Assembly (NCBI GenBank): GCA_001898625.1
Contig: MKUP01000033.1
Location: 506,684 to 570,683 of the forward strand
Source: Burkholderiales bacterium 67-32
Lineage (GTDB): Bacteria; Pseudomonadota; Gammaproteobacteria; Burkholderiales; Burkholderiaceae_B
Direction: 5' to 3'
Length of the DNA: 64,000 nt
Position numbers and translations under genes: made by a program. Below are positions 42,089-51,175 of this stretch, one piece after another (positions within the stretch are counted from its first letter, which is position 1; the number at the start of each line of letters is the position of its first letter). The notes beneath the pieces were generated by a model that made no database searches, was not told where the DNA came from, and was given only the letters and a program-made list of their open reading frames with translations.

Positions 42089-43458
42089 TCCCGGTCCCGG
42101 CGCGCGCCGGGCAGGCCCAGCCCCAGGTGATCCCTGAAGGTCGGGCCCTCGTAGTCCAGGCGGAACAGGCCGCGCCGCTGCAGCACCGGCACGACCAGTT
42201 CCGCGAACGCCTCGACGGCCCCGGGCACGTAGGCCGGAAAGATGTTGAAGCCATCCGCCGCCCGCTGGTCGAACCAGGCCTGGATGAAGTCGGCGACCTC
42301 CTCCGGGTTGCCCACCACGATGGCGCCCATGGCCCCCGCCGTGTCGATCAGGTCGCGGTAGGAAATACGCGCAGGCCCCGCCAGCGACCGGCGGGTGCGG
42401 CGGGCGGTCTCGTCGATCAGCCTGCGCCCCGCCTCGGACGCTTGCTCGGCCAACGCGGGCGCCACGGCGTCGCCGGGGTCGTTGCCGCGCACGTCCACGC
42501 CCAGGGTCTCGGACAAGGCACTCAGGTTGCGCCGGCGGCCGCGCCCCAATCCTCCCTTGCGGACTTCGCCCGCCGTCTCTTCCGGGTCCAGCGGCAGGAA
42601 GGCGTTCAACCGGTCGTAGATCGCCACGGCCTCCTCGGTCGTGGGCGCGACGATGGGCGTGAGGCCCGGCAGGATGGCGATCTCGTGCTCGCCGCGTCCG
42701 TAGCGGGCGGCGCGCTGCTTGATGTCGGCGTAGTAGGCCTGGGCCGACGGAATGTCGGGCTGGCCGGCGAAGATGACGTCGGCCTCGCGCGCGCCCAGTT
42801 CGCGCGACCGCTCCGACGTGCCCGCGTGCAGGATGACCGCATGGCGCTGCGGCAGGCGCGGCACGTCCAGCGGACCGGCGATGCGGAAATGCCGTCCATC
42901 GTGATCCAGCGGGACCCCGCCGGGCGCCTCGGCCGACGGCGCGCCGTCCCACAATGCCTTCACCACGTCGACGAATTCGTCGGCCCAGTCGTAGCGCCTG
43001 CCCGTTTCCCAGTGCTCGGTGCGGCTGAAGTTGGCGGCGGCGATGTCGTCGGCGCCGGTCACGATGTTCCAGGACGCCCGGCCCGCGCTGACGTGATCCA
43101 GCGAACCCATCAGGCGCGCCACCGAATAGGGATCGTAGTAGGTGGGATTGGCGGTGACCACGATGCCGATCCGCGACGTAGCGGCGGCCAGGCTGGCGGC
43201 CGTCGTGAACGGCTCCAGCCGCGACATCTGCGCGGGGTTGGTGCGTTGCAGCCGCGGATCCGTGGCGAGCCGGTCGCCCAGGAACAGGAAGTCGAACCGG
43301 GCCCGCTCCGCGACTTGCGTCACGTGCTGCAGGAACTCGATGTCGAACGCCGCATCCTCCCGGGCATCCGGCAGGCGCCAGCCGGCGGCGTGGGTGCCGG
43401 TGGCCCAGAACATCAGGCCCAGGTGCAGGCGGCGGGTTGATTGGCTCATGGCGGTCAT
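42070..43458 (-). CDS. FMN-dependent luciferase-like monooxygenase (NtaA/SnaA/DszA family)
   Basis: This 462-residue two-component flavin monooxygenase shows LHLGLMFWATGTHAAGWR at the start, LEPFTTAASLAAATSRIGI, SLDHVSAGRASWNIVTG and ARYGRGEHEIAILPGL, all typical of the long members that attack nitrilotriacetate, EDTA, pristinamycin or dibenzothiophene sulfone. It needs reduced FMN from a separate reductase, not seen here. Its start overlaps the stop of the second monooxygenase gene (ATGA, 43455-43458). With the ABC importer upstream, the job is probably oxidative release of S or N from an imported organic compound. Confidence 0.88.
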   Translation of the reverse strand: MTAMSQSTRRLHLGLMFWATGTHAAGWRLPDAREDAAFDIEFLQHVTQVAERARFDFLFLGDRLATDPRLQRTNPAQMSRLEPFTTAASLAAATSRIGIVVTANPTYYDPYSVARLMGSLDHVSAGRASWNIVTGADDIAAANFSRTEHWETGRRYDWADEFVDVVKALWDGAPSAEAPGGVPLDHDGRHFRIAGPLDVPRLPQRHAVILHAGTSERSRELGAREADVIFAGQPDIPSAQAYYADIKQRAARYGRGEHEIAILPGLTPIVAPTTEEAVAIYDRLNAFLPLDPEETAGEVRKGGLGRGRRRNLSALSETLGVDVRGNDPGDAVAPALAEQASEAGRRLIDETARRTRRSLAGPARISYRDLIDTAGAMGAIVVGNPEEVADFIQAWFDQRAADGFNIFPAYVPGAVEAFAELVVPVLQRRGLFRLDYEGPTFRDHLGLGLPGARRDRDQLVRL

Positions 43459-44585
43459 CCGTTGACGGGTTGCGGGAGGGAGGCGTGGCGATTGGCGGGA
43501 CGAGCCAGGCCCAGCCGCCCGCGCAGCGTGGCCGCGGCGCCTGCGGCCGCAGGCTCGATCGCGCCGCGCCGGACGAGCGCCGGCACCACCTGTTCCGCGA
43601 AGCGCGGCCACTGGCCGGGCTCGGGCGCGGGCAGCACCGCGAAGCCATCGATCCCCCCCTGCTCCGCCCAGGACTGCAGGGCGGCGGCGATCTCCTCCGG
43701 CGTACCGACCACGGTGACGGCATCGGGACGAGCGGACGCGCGGACGCGCAGCCGCTCCGCATCGTCGGGCGTATCGGCCACCCAGGGCACGATGGGCGCG
43801 AGCACCCGCGGCGGGTTCGCGGCCCGCCCCTCGCGCACGGCCAGCGAGCGCAGCGCCTCGGCCGCCTCGCGCACGCCGACCTCGTCCCCGGCGGCCACCA
43901 CCACGACATCGGCCTCAGCCGCCGCCCACGGGCGCGACGCGGCCGAGCGTTCGACATGGACCAGCGGCAACTGGCCCTGCGGCGGCCGCGCGACGTTCAG
44001 CGGCCCCTGGACCTGGAAATGCTCGCCCCGGTGCGCGACGGCATGAACCTTGTCGCCGTCCACGAACCGGCCGCTGGCCTTGTCGCGCAGGAAGGCATCG
44101 TCTTCCCAACTGTCCCACAGCGCGCGCACCACGTGCAGGAACTCCCGGGCGTGCCGCTCGGGATCCGCCGGCGCGGCCCGATCGCGCACGCCGAAATTGA
44201 CCGCCGCCGCGCGCGCCGGGTCGTGTACCAGGTTGAGCGCGGCGCGTCCATGGGTGATGTGGTCCAGCGACGCGGTCAGGCGGGCCAGGTTGAACGGCTC
44301 GTAGTAGGCGGCGTCGGCCGTCACGGCCAGGCCCAGATGGCGCGTGCGCGTCGCGACGAAAGAGGCAGCGGTGAACGGATCGATGCGCACGCGCGGCGCG
44401 GCGCCTTCGACCCGGGGCTCGTCGTCGAGCACCAGCAGGTCGAAGCCGGCGCGCTCGACTTCGCGCGCGAGGCTGGTCAACAGCGAACCGGCGAATGCCG
44501 TCTCGGTCGAGGGCTCGGTGCCGCGATGCAGGTAGGCCAGCAGCAGGCCGCCGGCGCGCGGAAAGGATGCGGATGTGGAGGACAT
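43455..44585 (-). CDS. Second, shorter luciferase-like flavin monooxygenase
   Basis: This 376-residue protein keeps the family barrel (AREVERAGFDLLVLDDEPR, DPFTAASFVATRTRHLGLAV, SLDHITHGRAALNLVHD, TVVGTPEEIAAALQSW) but is about 85 residues shorter than its downstream neighbour and diverges in the insert regions. It may be a second catalyst with another specificity or an inactive partner subunit. It follows the ABC ATPase gene by 21 bases and is coupled to the longer monooxygenase by a 4-base overlap. Confidence 0.82.
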   Translation of the reverse strand: MSSTSASFPRAGGLLLAYLHRGTEPSTETAFAGSLLTSLAREVERAGFDLLVLDDEPRVEGAAPRVRIDPFTAASFVATRTRHLGLAVTADAAYYEPFNLARLTASLDHITHGRAALNLVHDPARAAAVNFGVRDRAAPADPERHAREFLHVVRALWDSWEDDAFLRDKASGRFVDGDKVHAVAHRGEHFQVQGPLNVARPPQGQLPLVHVERSAASRPWAAAEADVVVVAAGDEVGVREAAEALRSLAVREGRAANPPRVLAPIVPWVADTPDDAERLRVRASARPDAVTVVGTPEEIAAALQSWAEQGGIDGFAVLPAPEPGQWPRFAEQVVPALVRRGAIEPAAAGAAATLRGRLGLARPANRHASLPQPVNG

Positions 44586-44606
44586 GAGGGAACCGAAGGT
44601 GAAAGA

Positions 44607-45404
44607 TCAGCGCGCCGCGGACAGCGCGCGCAGGGGAGTCCGGGCCGGCGAGGCGCCCGCGTCCATCGCATGCAGGGCGTCGTAGATCGACGCCTCCAGC
44701 TTCAGCAGCGCCAGGTCGCCGCGTCGGCGCGGGCGCGGGACGGCCACGTGGAAAGTGTCGTGGATGCGTCCCGGCCGGGGCGACAGCAGCACGATGCGGT
44801 CGGCCAGGAACACGGCCTCGCCCACGTCGTGCGTAACGAACACCACCGTGCGCCGATGCGCCTGCCAAATGCGCACCAGGTCTTCCTGCAACCGGATGCG
44901 CGTGATGTGGTCCACCGCGCCGAAGGGCTCGTCCATCAGCAGCACGCTGGGCTCGTTGGCCAGCGCGCGGGCGATACCGGCCCGCTGGCGCATGCCGCCC
45001 GACAACTGGTGCGGATACTTGTCGCCGAAGCCGGCCAGGCCCACCAGCTCCAGGTAGGCATCGGCAGTCTGGCGCCGCAGCGCCTTGTCGCGGCCCCGGA
45101 TCTCCAGGCCCAGCTGGACGTTGCGCGCCACGGTCCGCCACGGCATCAGCGAGGCGTCCTGGAACACCACGCCCACCGAGGGAAACGGCCCGGTGATGGG
45201 CCGGCCGTCGAACAGGGCCTGCCCGGTGGTGGGGCGCTGCAGGCCGGCCAGGATCTCCAGCAAGGTGCTCTTGCCGCAGCCGCTGGGGCCCAGCAGCACC
45301 ACGAACTCTCCCTCGTCTATCTCGAGGTCGATATCGGCCAGGGCATGCACGGGCCGGGTGCCGCCGTAGACCTGGTTGAGCTTGCGGATCGAGAAGATGG
45401 ACAC
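44607..45404 (-). CDS. ABC transporter ATP-binding protein (nitrate/sulfonate/taurine type)
   Basis: This 265-residue ATPase energises the importer encoded upstream. It shows Walker A GPSGCGKST, the Q-loop VFQDASLMPW, signature LSGGMRQRAGIARAL, Walker B VLLMDEPFGAVD and the H-loop FVTHDVGEA, the set seen in SsuB/TauB. The start is GTG 45404 with AAGGAG seven bases upstream. A C-terminal tail of about 40 residues follows the ATPase core. Confidence 0.93.
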   Translation of the reverse strand: MSIFSIRKLNQVYGGTRPVHALADIDLEIDEGEFVVLLGPSGCGKSTLLEILAGLQRPTTGQALFDGRPITGPFPSVGVVFQDASLMPWRTVARNVQLGLEIRGRDKALRRQTADAYLELVGLAGFGDKYPHQLSGGMRQRAGIARALANEPSVLLMDEPFGAVDHITRIRLQEDLVRIWQAHRRTVVFVTHDVGEAVFLADRIVLLSPRPGRIHDTFHVAVPRPRRRGDLALLKLEASIYDALHAMDAGASPARTPLRALSAAR

Positions 45405-45421
45405 CGGGCGACTCCTTGCGA

Positions 45422-46438
45422 TCAGCCTTTCAGGGCCGCCGATTTATCGGGATACTGGAACGGCTTGACGTATTCCCGGGGAACGAAGCGCAGGTCGATG
45501 TACTTCTTCGCGTCGTACGGCGCCTTCTGGTTCTGCTGCTCGATCTCGATGCGCTGCGTGTCCTGGATCGCGACCGGATCGACGTCGGGGTTGTTGTCCC
45601 AGACGTCGTCCTCCTGCCGAAGCGCCAGCTCGACGGCGCGCGGATTGAGCTTGAGCCGCGCTTGCAGCCACGGCAGGTACTCCGGGTAGTGCGCCTTGGC
45701 GTAGGTGTAGGACTTGAAATAAGCCCGCAGTCCGCGGCGCAGCAGATCGGGGTCGTTGGCGATCAACCGGTCGCCGGCGATCAGCACGCCGGTGTGATAG
45801 GTGGGCAGATAGTCCCAGCCCCGGGCCAGCGTGCGGCTGGTCTTCTCCAGCTCGCCCAGCGCGGCGAAAGGCTGGTGGATGATGGTCGCATCGACCTGGC
45901 CGGAGATCAGCGTGCCGTAGGCCTGCTGGGTCGAGCCGTTGCCGAACAACGTCACGTCGCGGCGCGGATCGAGTCCGTTGCGGACCAGTATCGTGCGCAG
46001 CACCGTATCCAGGTTCGAGCCCGCGTGGGCGTTGCCCACGGTCTTGCCTTTCAGGCCGGCAATGTCCTGGATGCCCGGACGCGCGATCAGGAAGTACGGC
46101 CCCTTGCTGCGAAAGCCCGACGACACGATCTTGATCGGTGCCCCCAGGGCGGCGGCGCGCAGGTAGACGCTGGTCGGCCCGAACGCGAACGACAGCTCGC
46201 CGGTCGCGACGCCGGTCACGGCATCCTGCACATCCACGAACTCCACGTCCAGGCCTTCTTCGCGAAAGAAACCCTTCTCGACGCCGAAGGCGATGGGCTG
46301 CTGGGTATAGCTGTTGGTGGCGACGAGCTTGAGCTTCTTCACCGCGGCGCCCTGCGCGGACGACAGGCCGGGAACGGAGGCGGAAAGGGCCGCCAGGGCG
46401 GCAAGGCGCGACAGCGTGTCGCGTCGGTTCTTGTTCAT
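45422..46438 (-). CDS. ABC transporter substrate-binding protein (SsuA/TauA-like)
   Basis: This 338-residue periplasmic protein has a signal peptide with a possible twin-arginine start (NKNRRDTLSRLAALAAL), then the NMT1/THI5-like binding fold: PIAFGVEKGFFREEGLDVEFV, GELSFAFGPTSVYL, GLKGKTVGNAHAGSNLD, GQVDATIIHQPF. Related proteins bind sulfonates, taurine, nitrate or pyrimidine-like compounds. ATG 46438 is used because the signal peptide begins there. It lies between permease (46 bases) and ATPase (17 bases). Confidence 0.9.
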   Translation of the reverse strand: MNKNRRDTLSRLAALAALSASVPGLSSAQGAAVKKLKLVATNSYTQQPIAFGVEKGFFREEGLDVEFVDVQDAVTGVATGELSFAFGPTSVYLRAAALGAPIKIVSSGFRSKGPYFLIARPGIQDIAGLKGKTVGNAHAGSNLDTVLRTILVRNGLDPRRDVTLFGNGSTQQAYGTLISGQVDATIIHQPFAALGELEKTSRTLARGWDYLPTYHTGVLIAGDRLIANDPDLLRRGLRAYFKSYTYAKAHYPEYLPWLQARLKLNPRAVELALRQEDDVWDNNPDVDPVAIQDTQRIEIEQQNQKAPYDAKKYIDLRFVPREYVKPFQYPDKSAALKG

Positions 46439-46484
46439 GATGGAATCCACAGGAAAGCGAAACGGGGAAATGGCGGCGCCGCGG

Positions 46485-47345
46485 TCACGCATGCTTCCAC
46501 CGGAGCAGCACACGCCTCTCCAGTTGCTCGACCGCGAAGATGATGAGCAGCGCGAACACGGTGATGGTGGCGACCAGCGCGAAGACGGCGGCGGTGTCGT
46601 AGACGCCGGTGGCCCGGTTCAACAGGTTGCCGATGCCGGCCTTGGACGCCACGATCTCGGCCAGCAACGCGGCTACCACGCACATCACCGCCTCGACGCG
46701 CACCGCCGCCATGATCGAGGGAATGGCCGACGGCAGGACCACCTTGAAGATGCGCTGCGCGGGCGTCGCGCCCAGCACCCGGGCCACCTTCAGATGGTTC
46801 TCCTGCACCTGCCGGATACCCGCGATCGTGTTGAACACGAAGATGAAATAGCCGAACAGGAAAACGATGAAGACCTTGTGCGCATAGCCTATGCCCAGGT
46901 ACAGCGTAAGCAGCGGAATGATCGCGACCTTGGGGACGGCCATCAGCGCGACCAGGAACGGATTCAGGAAACGGTGGACCGCCGGCAGCAGCCCCATCAC
47001 CACCCCGGTCGAGACGCCGGCCACGAACGCAATGGCCACGCCCAGCAGCGCCTCTGACAAGGTCACCAGGAGGTGGCGCAGCAAGCCGTCCTGCGTCACC
47101 AGGCGGGGAAAGGCCTCCATGACCTGCGTGGGCGATGCCAGGTAGATGGGCTTGACCGCGCCGCTATCCACCAGGAACTGGATGGAGAACAGGATGGCGG
47201 CCAGCAACAGGACCTGTCCGGCAGCGATCAGCAGCGCGGCGGGCACGCGTTTGCGCGGCCGGGGGTCGCGGGCCGCCAGGGGCAGCGCGGGTACGGCATG
47301 CAGATGCGATGGAATGCTGGACATGGCGGCACGGCGGGAAGACAT
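46485..47345 (-). CDS. ABC transporter permease (SsuC/TauC-like)
   Basis: This 286-residue inner-membrane permease has about six helices and the EAA-type loop LGATPAQRIFKVVLPSAIPS in the position that contacts the ATPase. Other typical parts are LVTLSEALLGVAIAFVAGV and VPKVAIIPLLTLYLGIG. A polar leader of about 35 residues precedes the first helix; ATG 47324 would shorten it by seven. It is the first gene of the minus-strand transporter/monooxygenase operon and is divergent from the aldo/keto reductase gene. Confidence 0.92.
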   Translation of the reverse strand: MSSRRAAMSSIPSHLHAVPALPLAARDPRPRKRVPAALLIAAGQVLLLAAILFSIQFLVDSGAVKPIYLASPTQVMEAFPRLVTQDGLLRHLLVTLSEALLGVAIAFVAGVSTGVVMGLLPAVHRFLNPFLVALMAVPKVAIIPLLTLYLGIGYAHKVFIVFLFGYFIFVFNTIAGIRQVQENHLKVARVLGATPAQRIFKVVLPSAIPSIMAAVRVEAVMCVVAALLAEIVASKAGIGNLLNRATGVYDTAAVFALVATITVFALLIIFAVEQLERRVLLRWKHA

Positions 47346-47484
47346 CGGAGGACCACTCTATGCCGCCGCCGGCCGGCGCCGAAGGAATTTGTCCGCATAT
47401 GCAATGCCGTAAATCGCATTTCCCCGCGCCACCCCTCGATTGCTAGATTGCCCGCTTCGGCACTCGTCGCCTTCGGGACCATTC

Positions 47485-48522
47485 ATGCGCTACATCGATC
47501 TGGGAACCACCGGCCTGCGCGTATCGCGGCTGGCATTCGGCGCCTCCAGCTACGGCTCCAGGGACTGGATGCCCTGGGCCCTGTCCGAGGACGACGCCCA
47601 GCCTCACTACCGCGCGGCGTTCGAACATGGCTTCAACCTGTTCGACACCGCCGAATCCTATTCCAGCGGCCTGAGCGAGGAAATCCTGGGCCGCGCCATC
47701 AAACGCTACGGCACGGGCCGCGACAAGGTCGTCATCGCCACCAAGGTAGGTCTGGCCAAGAGCGAAGGCGTCAGCCACGGCCTGTCGCGCAAGCGCATCC
47801 GCCATGCCATCGACGACAGCCTGCGGCGCCTGGGCACCGACTACGTCGACCTCTACCAGATCCACCGGCTCGATCCCCACACGCCGCTGGAGGAAGTGAT
47901 GCGGGCGCTGGACGATGCGGTGCGCGCCGGCAAGGTGCTCCACATCGGCGCGAGCAGCATGCACGCCTGGCAGTTCGCGACCTTGCAGCAACTGGCCGGA
48001 CGCGACGGGTTGACGCGGTTCTCGACCATGCAGAACAAATACAACCTGCTGTATCGGGAGGAAGAGCGCGAAACTCTGCCGCTGTGCCTGCACCAGGGCG
48101 TGGCCGTGCTGCCCTACAGTCCCCTGGCGCGCGGGCTGCTGGCGGGCAGCCGCAGACAGGACACCGATCGCTCGCGCGTCGTCCGCGACTTCGTCCGCCC
48201 GGAGGACGAGAGCATCGTGGACCGCGTGATCCAGGTCGCCGCCGAGCGCGGCGCCCGGCCGGCACAGATCGCGCTGGCCTGGCTGCTGCACAATCCGGCG
48301 GTCACCTCGCCCATCGTCGGCGCCACGCGCGCCGCCCACCTGGACGATGCCGTGGCCGCGCTGGACATCGTGCTCAGCGCCGAGGAGCTGGAACGGCTGG
48401 AAGCGCCGTACGTGCCGCAGCAGGTCCAGCTCGACCGCAACGTCGCGCCCGCTCCCGGCCAGACCGCGTCGCCCGACCTGCTGCCGCTGTTCCGCCGGAG
48501 ATCGGGAATCATGCCGGCATAG
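47485..48522 (+). CDS. Aldo/keto reductase (voltage-gated K channel beta-subunit-like group)
   Basis: This 345-residue reductase has FNLFDTAESYSSGLSEEILG with the catalytic Asp and Tyr, Lys in VVIATKVGLAK, and YVDLYQIHRLDPHTPLEEVM with His. PLARGLLAGSRRQD and SPIVGATRAAHLDDAV are typical of the larger AKR7/AKR12-like proteins. It is divergent from the ABC/monooxygenase operon across 139 bases, a gap that holds GCATATGC (about 47394) and may contain both promoters. It could reduce an aldehyde or ketone product of that operon; this is inference. Confidence 0.9.
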   Translation: MRYIDLGTTGLRVSRLAFGASSYGSRDWMPWALSEDDAQPHYRAAFEHGFNLFDTAESYSSGLSEEILGRAIKRYGTGRDKVVIATKVGLAKSEGVSHGLSRKRIRHAIDDSLRRLGTDYVDLYQIHRLDPHTPLEEVMRALDDAVRAGKVLHIGASSMHAWQFATLQQLAGRDGLTRFSTMQNKYNLLYREEERETLPLCLHQGVAVLPYSPLARGLLAGSRRQDTDRSRVVRDFVRPEDESIVDRVIQVAAERGARPAQIALAWLLHNPAVTSPIVGATRAAHLDDAVAALDIVLSAEELERLEAPYVPQQVQLDRNVAPAPGQTASPDLLPLFRRRSGIMPA

Positions 48523-48558
48523 ACACGGACGCCGCCGGGCCGGCGATGGCCCGCGGCC

Positions 48559-49647
48559 TTACCGGGGTCTGGCGAGTTCGAGCCCGAGCAGGCGCGCCGC
48601 GTTGGCGCCCAGGATGGCCTGGCGATCCGAAGCCGTGAGTTCCGGCACCGCTTCGATCAGCGCGCGCGGATCCGTTTCGCCCATGTCATAGGGATAATCG
48701 GTGCCGAGCACGACCTGCGAAATGCCCACCGTGCGGATCAGATGGCGCAGCACCTCCGGCGCATGGACCACGGTGTCGTAGTAGAACCTGCGCAGATAGG
48801 CGAGCGGCGGGTGCCGGCTCTTGCGCGCCTCGGGCCGCACCTTGTACGCATGCTCCAGGCGACCGACATAGGCGGGCAGGTAGCCCCCGCCATGCGCGGC
48901 GACGAGCTTGACGTCCGGATAGCGGTCGAAGACCCCGCCGAAGATCAGGTGCGACAGCGCGATGGTGGTTTCGAGCGGCTGGCCGATCGCGTTCGTCAGA
49001 TAGTGGCGATCCAGCCGCGCATAGGCGGAGGTGCCCAGCGGATGCAGGAAGACCACCGCGCCCGTCTCCTGCGCCGCGCGCCAGAATTCGTCCAGCGCGG
49101 GATCGGCCAATTCCCGGAGGCCTACCGTCGAGGATATCTCCACGCCTTTCAGGCCCAGCTCGAGCGCCCGGCGCAGCTGCTTCACCGCGAGCGCGGGGTG
49201 CTGCAACGCGATGTTGCCCAGGCCCTCGATGCGGCCGGCGTTCCCGCGCACCAGCTCGGCGATCTCGTTGTTCTGCGTTTCGACGATCTGCGCGGCCAGG
49301 GCTTCGTCCGCCCAATAGTAGTATTGGCTGGGCGCCGGACTGATCACCTGCACATCGACCCGCATCGCCGCCATGTCGTCCAGCCTGCGGCGGATGTCGG
49401 TCAGCGGCGCGAACACCCGCGGCAGCATCTGCGTGGCGTTGTGCGTGGCGGACTCGATGCCGAGGGTCCGCCTCGATTGTTCCTTCTCCGCCAGTTTCTC
49501 CGGGAAACCGGCAACAAGGCGCTCCACCTCGAGACTCAGGGCATGGCAGTGCAGGTCCACGGCCGGAAACAGAGAGGCGCCCGACCGCGGTCCGCCGCCG
49601 CCGGCGCCTTCTTCCGCGTGCGCCGCGCAACAACGGTAGATCATCAT
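48559..49647 (-). CDS. Amidohydrolase-2 family metal-dependent hydrolase/decarboxylase (ACMSD-like)
   Basis: This 362-residue TIM-barrel protein has the metal motif VDLHCHALS near residue 31, His in VFLHPLGT, LVAAHGGG and the Asp in LGTDYPYDMGE. This set is shared by aminocarboxymuconate-semialdehyde decarboxylase and other amidohydrolase-2 enzymes that decarboxylate or hydrolyse aromatic-derived acids. The start overlaps the stop of the other amidohydrolase by four bases. It is the last gene of the Bug 5 unit and probably acts on the product of the preceding enzyme. Confidence 0.87.
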   Translation of the reverse strand: MMIYRCCAAHAEEGAGGGGPRSGASLFPAVDLHCHALSLEVERLVAGFPEKLAEKEQSRRTLGIESATHNATQMLPRVFAPLTDIRRRLDDMAAMRVDVQVISPAPSQYYYWADEALAAQIVETQNNEIAELVRGNAGRIEGLGNIALQHPALAVKQLRRALELGLKGVEISSTVGLRELADPALDEFWRAAQETGAVVFLHPLGTSAYARLDRHYLTNAIGQPLETTIALSHLIFGGVFDRYPDVKLVAAHGGGYLPAYVGRLEHAYKVRPEARKSRHPPLAYLRRFYYDTVVHAPEVLRHLIRTVGISQVVLGTDYPYDMGETDPRALIEAVPELTASDRQAILGANAARLLGLELARPR

Positions 49648-51083
49648 GGAGACACCTGCGTTCGCCTGGCGGCTGGCGGCGCCTTGGTTCGGCCGATGCG
49701 ACGGTACAGTGCCGCTTCATCGATATCGAAACCGCCCCGCGCCACCGCCTGGGCATGCACGTGATCCGACGTGGCCTGCAGCGCCCGGCGAACGGCCACC
49801 GTATCCGTGAGCAGCCTGCCGTTCCGCTTTGCCACCTTGCCGTCGACCAGCACCGTATCCACGCTATGGATGCCCATCTGCTGGATCACCGTGGTCTCCG
49901 GCTTGCGGCGGTCGTAGCCGACCGTGGCGATGTCGTCGGCGCGCAGCAGCACGATGTCCGCGCGCTTGCCGGGCGTGAGCGAACCGATGTCCGCCTCCAT
50001 GCCGAGTGCCCGGGCGCCGCCCATCGTTCCCCAGTAGAGCGCTTCGCTGCAATCGAAGGCGGTACGCGAGGAGTTCGCGCCTGTCGTTTCCTCCATCACC
50101 CTCGCCCGCTCCACTTGAAGCAGCATGCGCAACTGCGTGAACATATCGGCGGAGTTGTTGGCCGTGATGTCGATCCCGACGCTGATGTTCACGCCCGCGG
50201 CGCGCGGTTCCCTGACGCCCGGGAAACCGAGCCCCATCTGGTATTCGGTTTCGGGCGTGTAGGAGACGTGACCGCCCGCGTCGCCCAGCATCCGCCATTC
50301 ATCGGCTTCGGTGGCGCACATGTGCACCAGGATCATGTCGGGCCCGAGCACGCCCATCTTGCGCAGCCGGTCCACGTCGCGCGGCATGGAGTTGTCGTAC
50401 TGTATGCGCGAGTTGGCGTGCATGAACATGCGCGCACCCAGTTCGCGCGAAAGCCGGTACTGCTTGCGGATCACGTCGTGGTCCGCACCCCAATGCGAAG
50501 GCTCCTCCGGGCAGACCCCCAGCGTGACGAGGGCATCCCTCGTAGCGAACTCCCGCGCCGCGAGTCTTTCCAGGAAGGCCAGCCGGTCCCAGGGCGGCGC
50601 GCCGCCGCCGTCGCCCTTGGCCAGGCCGGTGAAGCTGTACGACCATACCGTGCGCAGGCCCGACGCCCGGGCGCCGCGTATGCCTTCGAGCGCGTGCTCG
50701 GGCGTGCGCACGTTGTGGCAGTACTCCGCCGTGGTGGTCGTTCCCGCGTTCAACGATTCCAGGCAGCCCTGCAGCGCGGTGGCGTACATATCCTCGGGAC
50801 GAAAGAAACCGGCGGCAAAGAGCCGGACGTTGCCCGTGAAATCGAGGATGGAGTAATCCGCCGTCACCGCGCGCATCGCGCCTTCCCAGAGATGCCTGTG
50901 CGTGTCCACGAAACCGGGGATGGCGATGCAGCCGGTGCCATCGATGACTTCGCAGCCTTCGGCGCCCAGGCCCGGCGCGATGGCCTCTATCCTCGCGCCA
51001 TCGATGAGGATGTCCGCCCCCTGGAGATTGCCGAGCCTGGGGTCGACCGACACCACATGGACATTGCGGATCAGCGTTCTCAC
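49644..51083 (-). CDS. Amidohydrolase of the TrzA/AtzA/guanine-deaminase-like group
   Basis: This 479-residue metal-dependent hydrolase or deaminase has IPGFVDTHRHLWEGAMR (H-x-H metal site), MHANSRIQYD (His), ILVHMCATEADE (His) and ISVGIDITAN (Asp); GSLTPGKRADIVLL is the typical C-terminal turn. Members remove amino groups or halides from N-heterocycles such as s-triazines, guanine or thio-adenosine. The start is GTG 51083 with AAGGGAG upstream. It sits in a unit with Bug 5 and an ACMSD-like protein, suggesting degradation of an N-heterocycle. Confidence 0.88.
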   Translation of the reverse strand: MRTLIRNVHVVSVDPRLGNLQGADILIDGARIEAIAPGLGAEGCEVIDGTGCIAIPGFVDTHRHLWEGAMRAVTADYSILDFTGNVRLFAAGFFRPEDMYATALQGCLESLNAGTTTTAEYCHNVRTPEHALEGIRGARASGLRTVWSYSFTGLAKGDGGGAPPWDRLAFLERLAAREFATRDALVTLGVCPEEPSHWGADHDVIRKQYRLSRELGARMFMHANSRIQYDNSMPRDVDRLRKMGVLGPDMILVHMCATEADEWRMLGDAGGHVSYTPETEYQMGLGFPGVREPRAAGVNISVGIDITANNSADMFTQLRMLLQVERARVMEETTGANSSRTAFDCSEALYWGTMGGARALGMEADIGSLTPGKRADIVLLRADDIATVGYDRRKPETTVIQQMGIHSVDTVLVDGKVAKRNGRLLTDTVAVRRALQATSDHVHAQAVARGGFDIDEAALYRRIGRTKAPPAARRTQVSP

Positions 51084-51175
51084 GATGCACTCCCTTGCAG
51101 GCGCGGGCCGAAGATCTCGAGCGGCGTGGCGAGATCGACCAGGCGCGGGTTGGCGGCGATGTCCACCGCTTTCAC
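51080..51175 (-). CDS. 31-codon mini-ORF coupled at both ends by GTGA overlaps
   Basis: Read from GTG 51175 this frame encodes MKAVDIAANPRLVDLATPLE and 11 further residues ending in QGSAS before TGA at 51080. Its GTG overlaps the stop of the Bug 5 gene (GTGA), and its own stop overlaps the GTG of the amidohydrolase gene (GTGA). It could be a translated linker peptide or the N-terminal remnant of a lost gene; the sequence vaguely recalls the start of small cupin proteins, but this is weak. Nothing is known of a function. Confidence 0.4.
   Translation of the reverse strand: MKAVDIAANPRLVDLATPLEIFGPRLQGSAS

Noticed and set aside
47346-47484. GCATATGC and GATTGC repeats between the ABC operon and the aldo/keto reductase as a regulator site
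   Set aside because: The repeats are short and do not form a clear dimer site; kept only as a remark in the gene entry.
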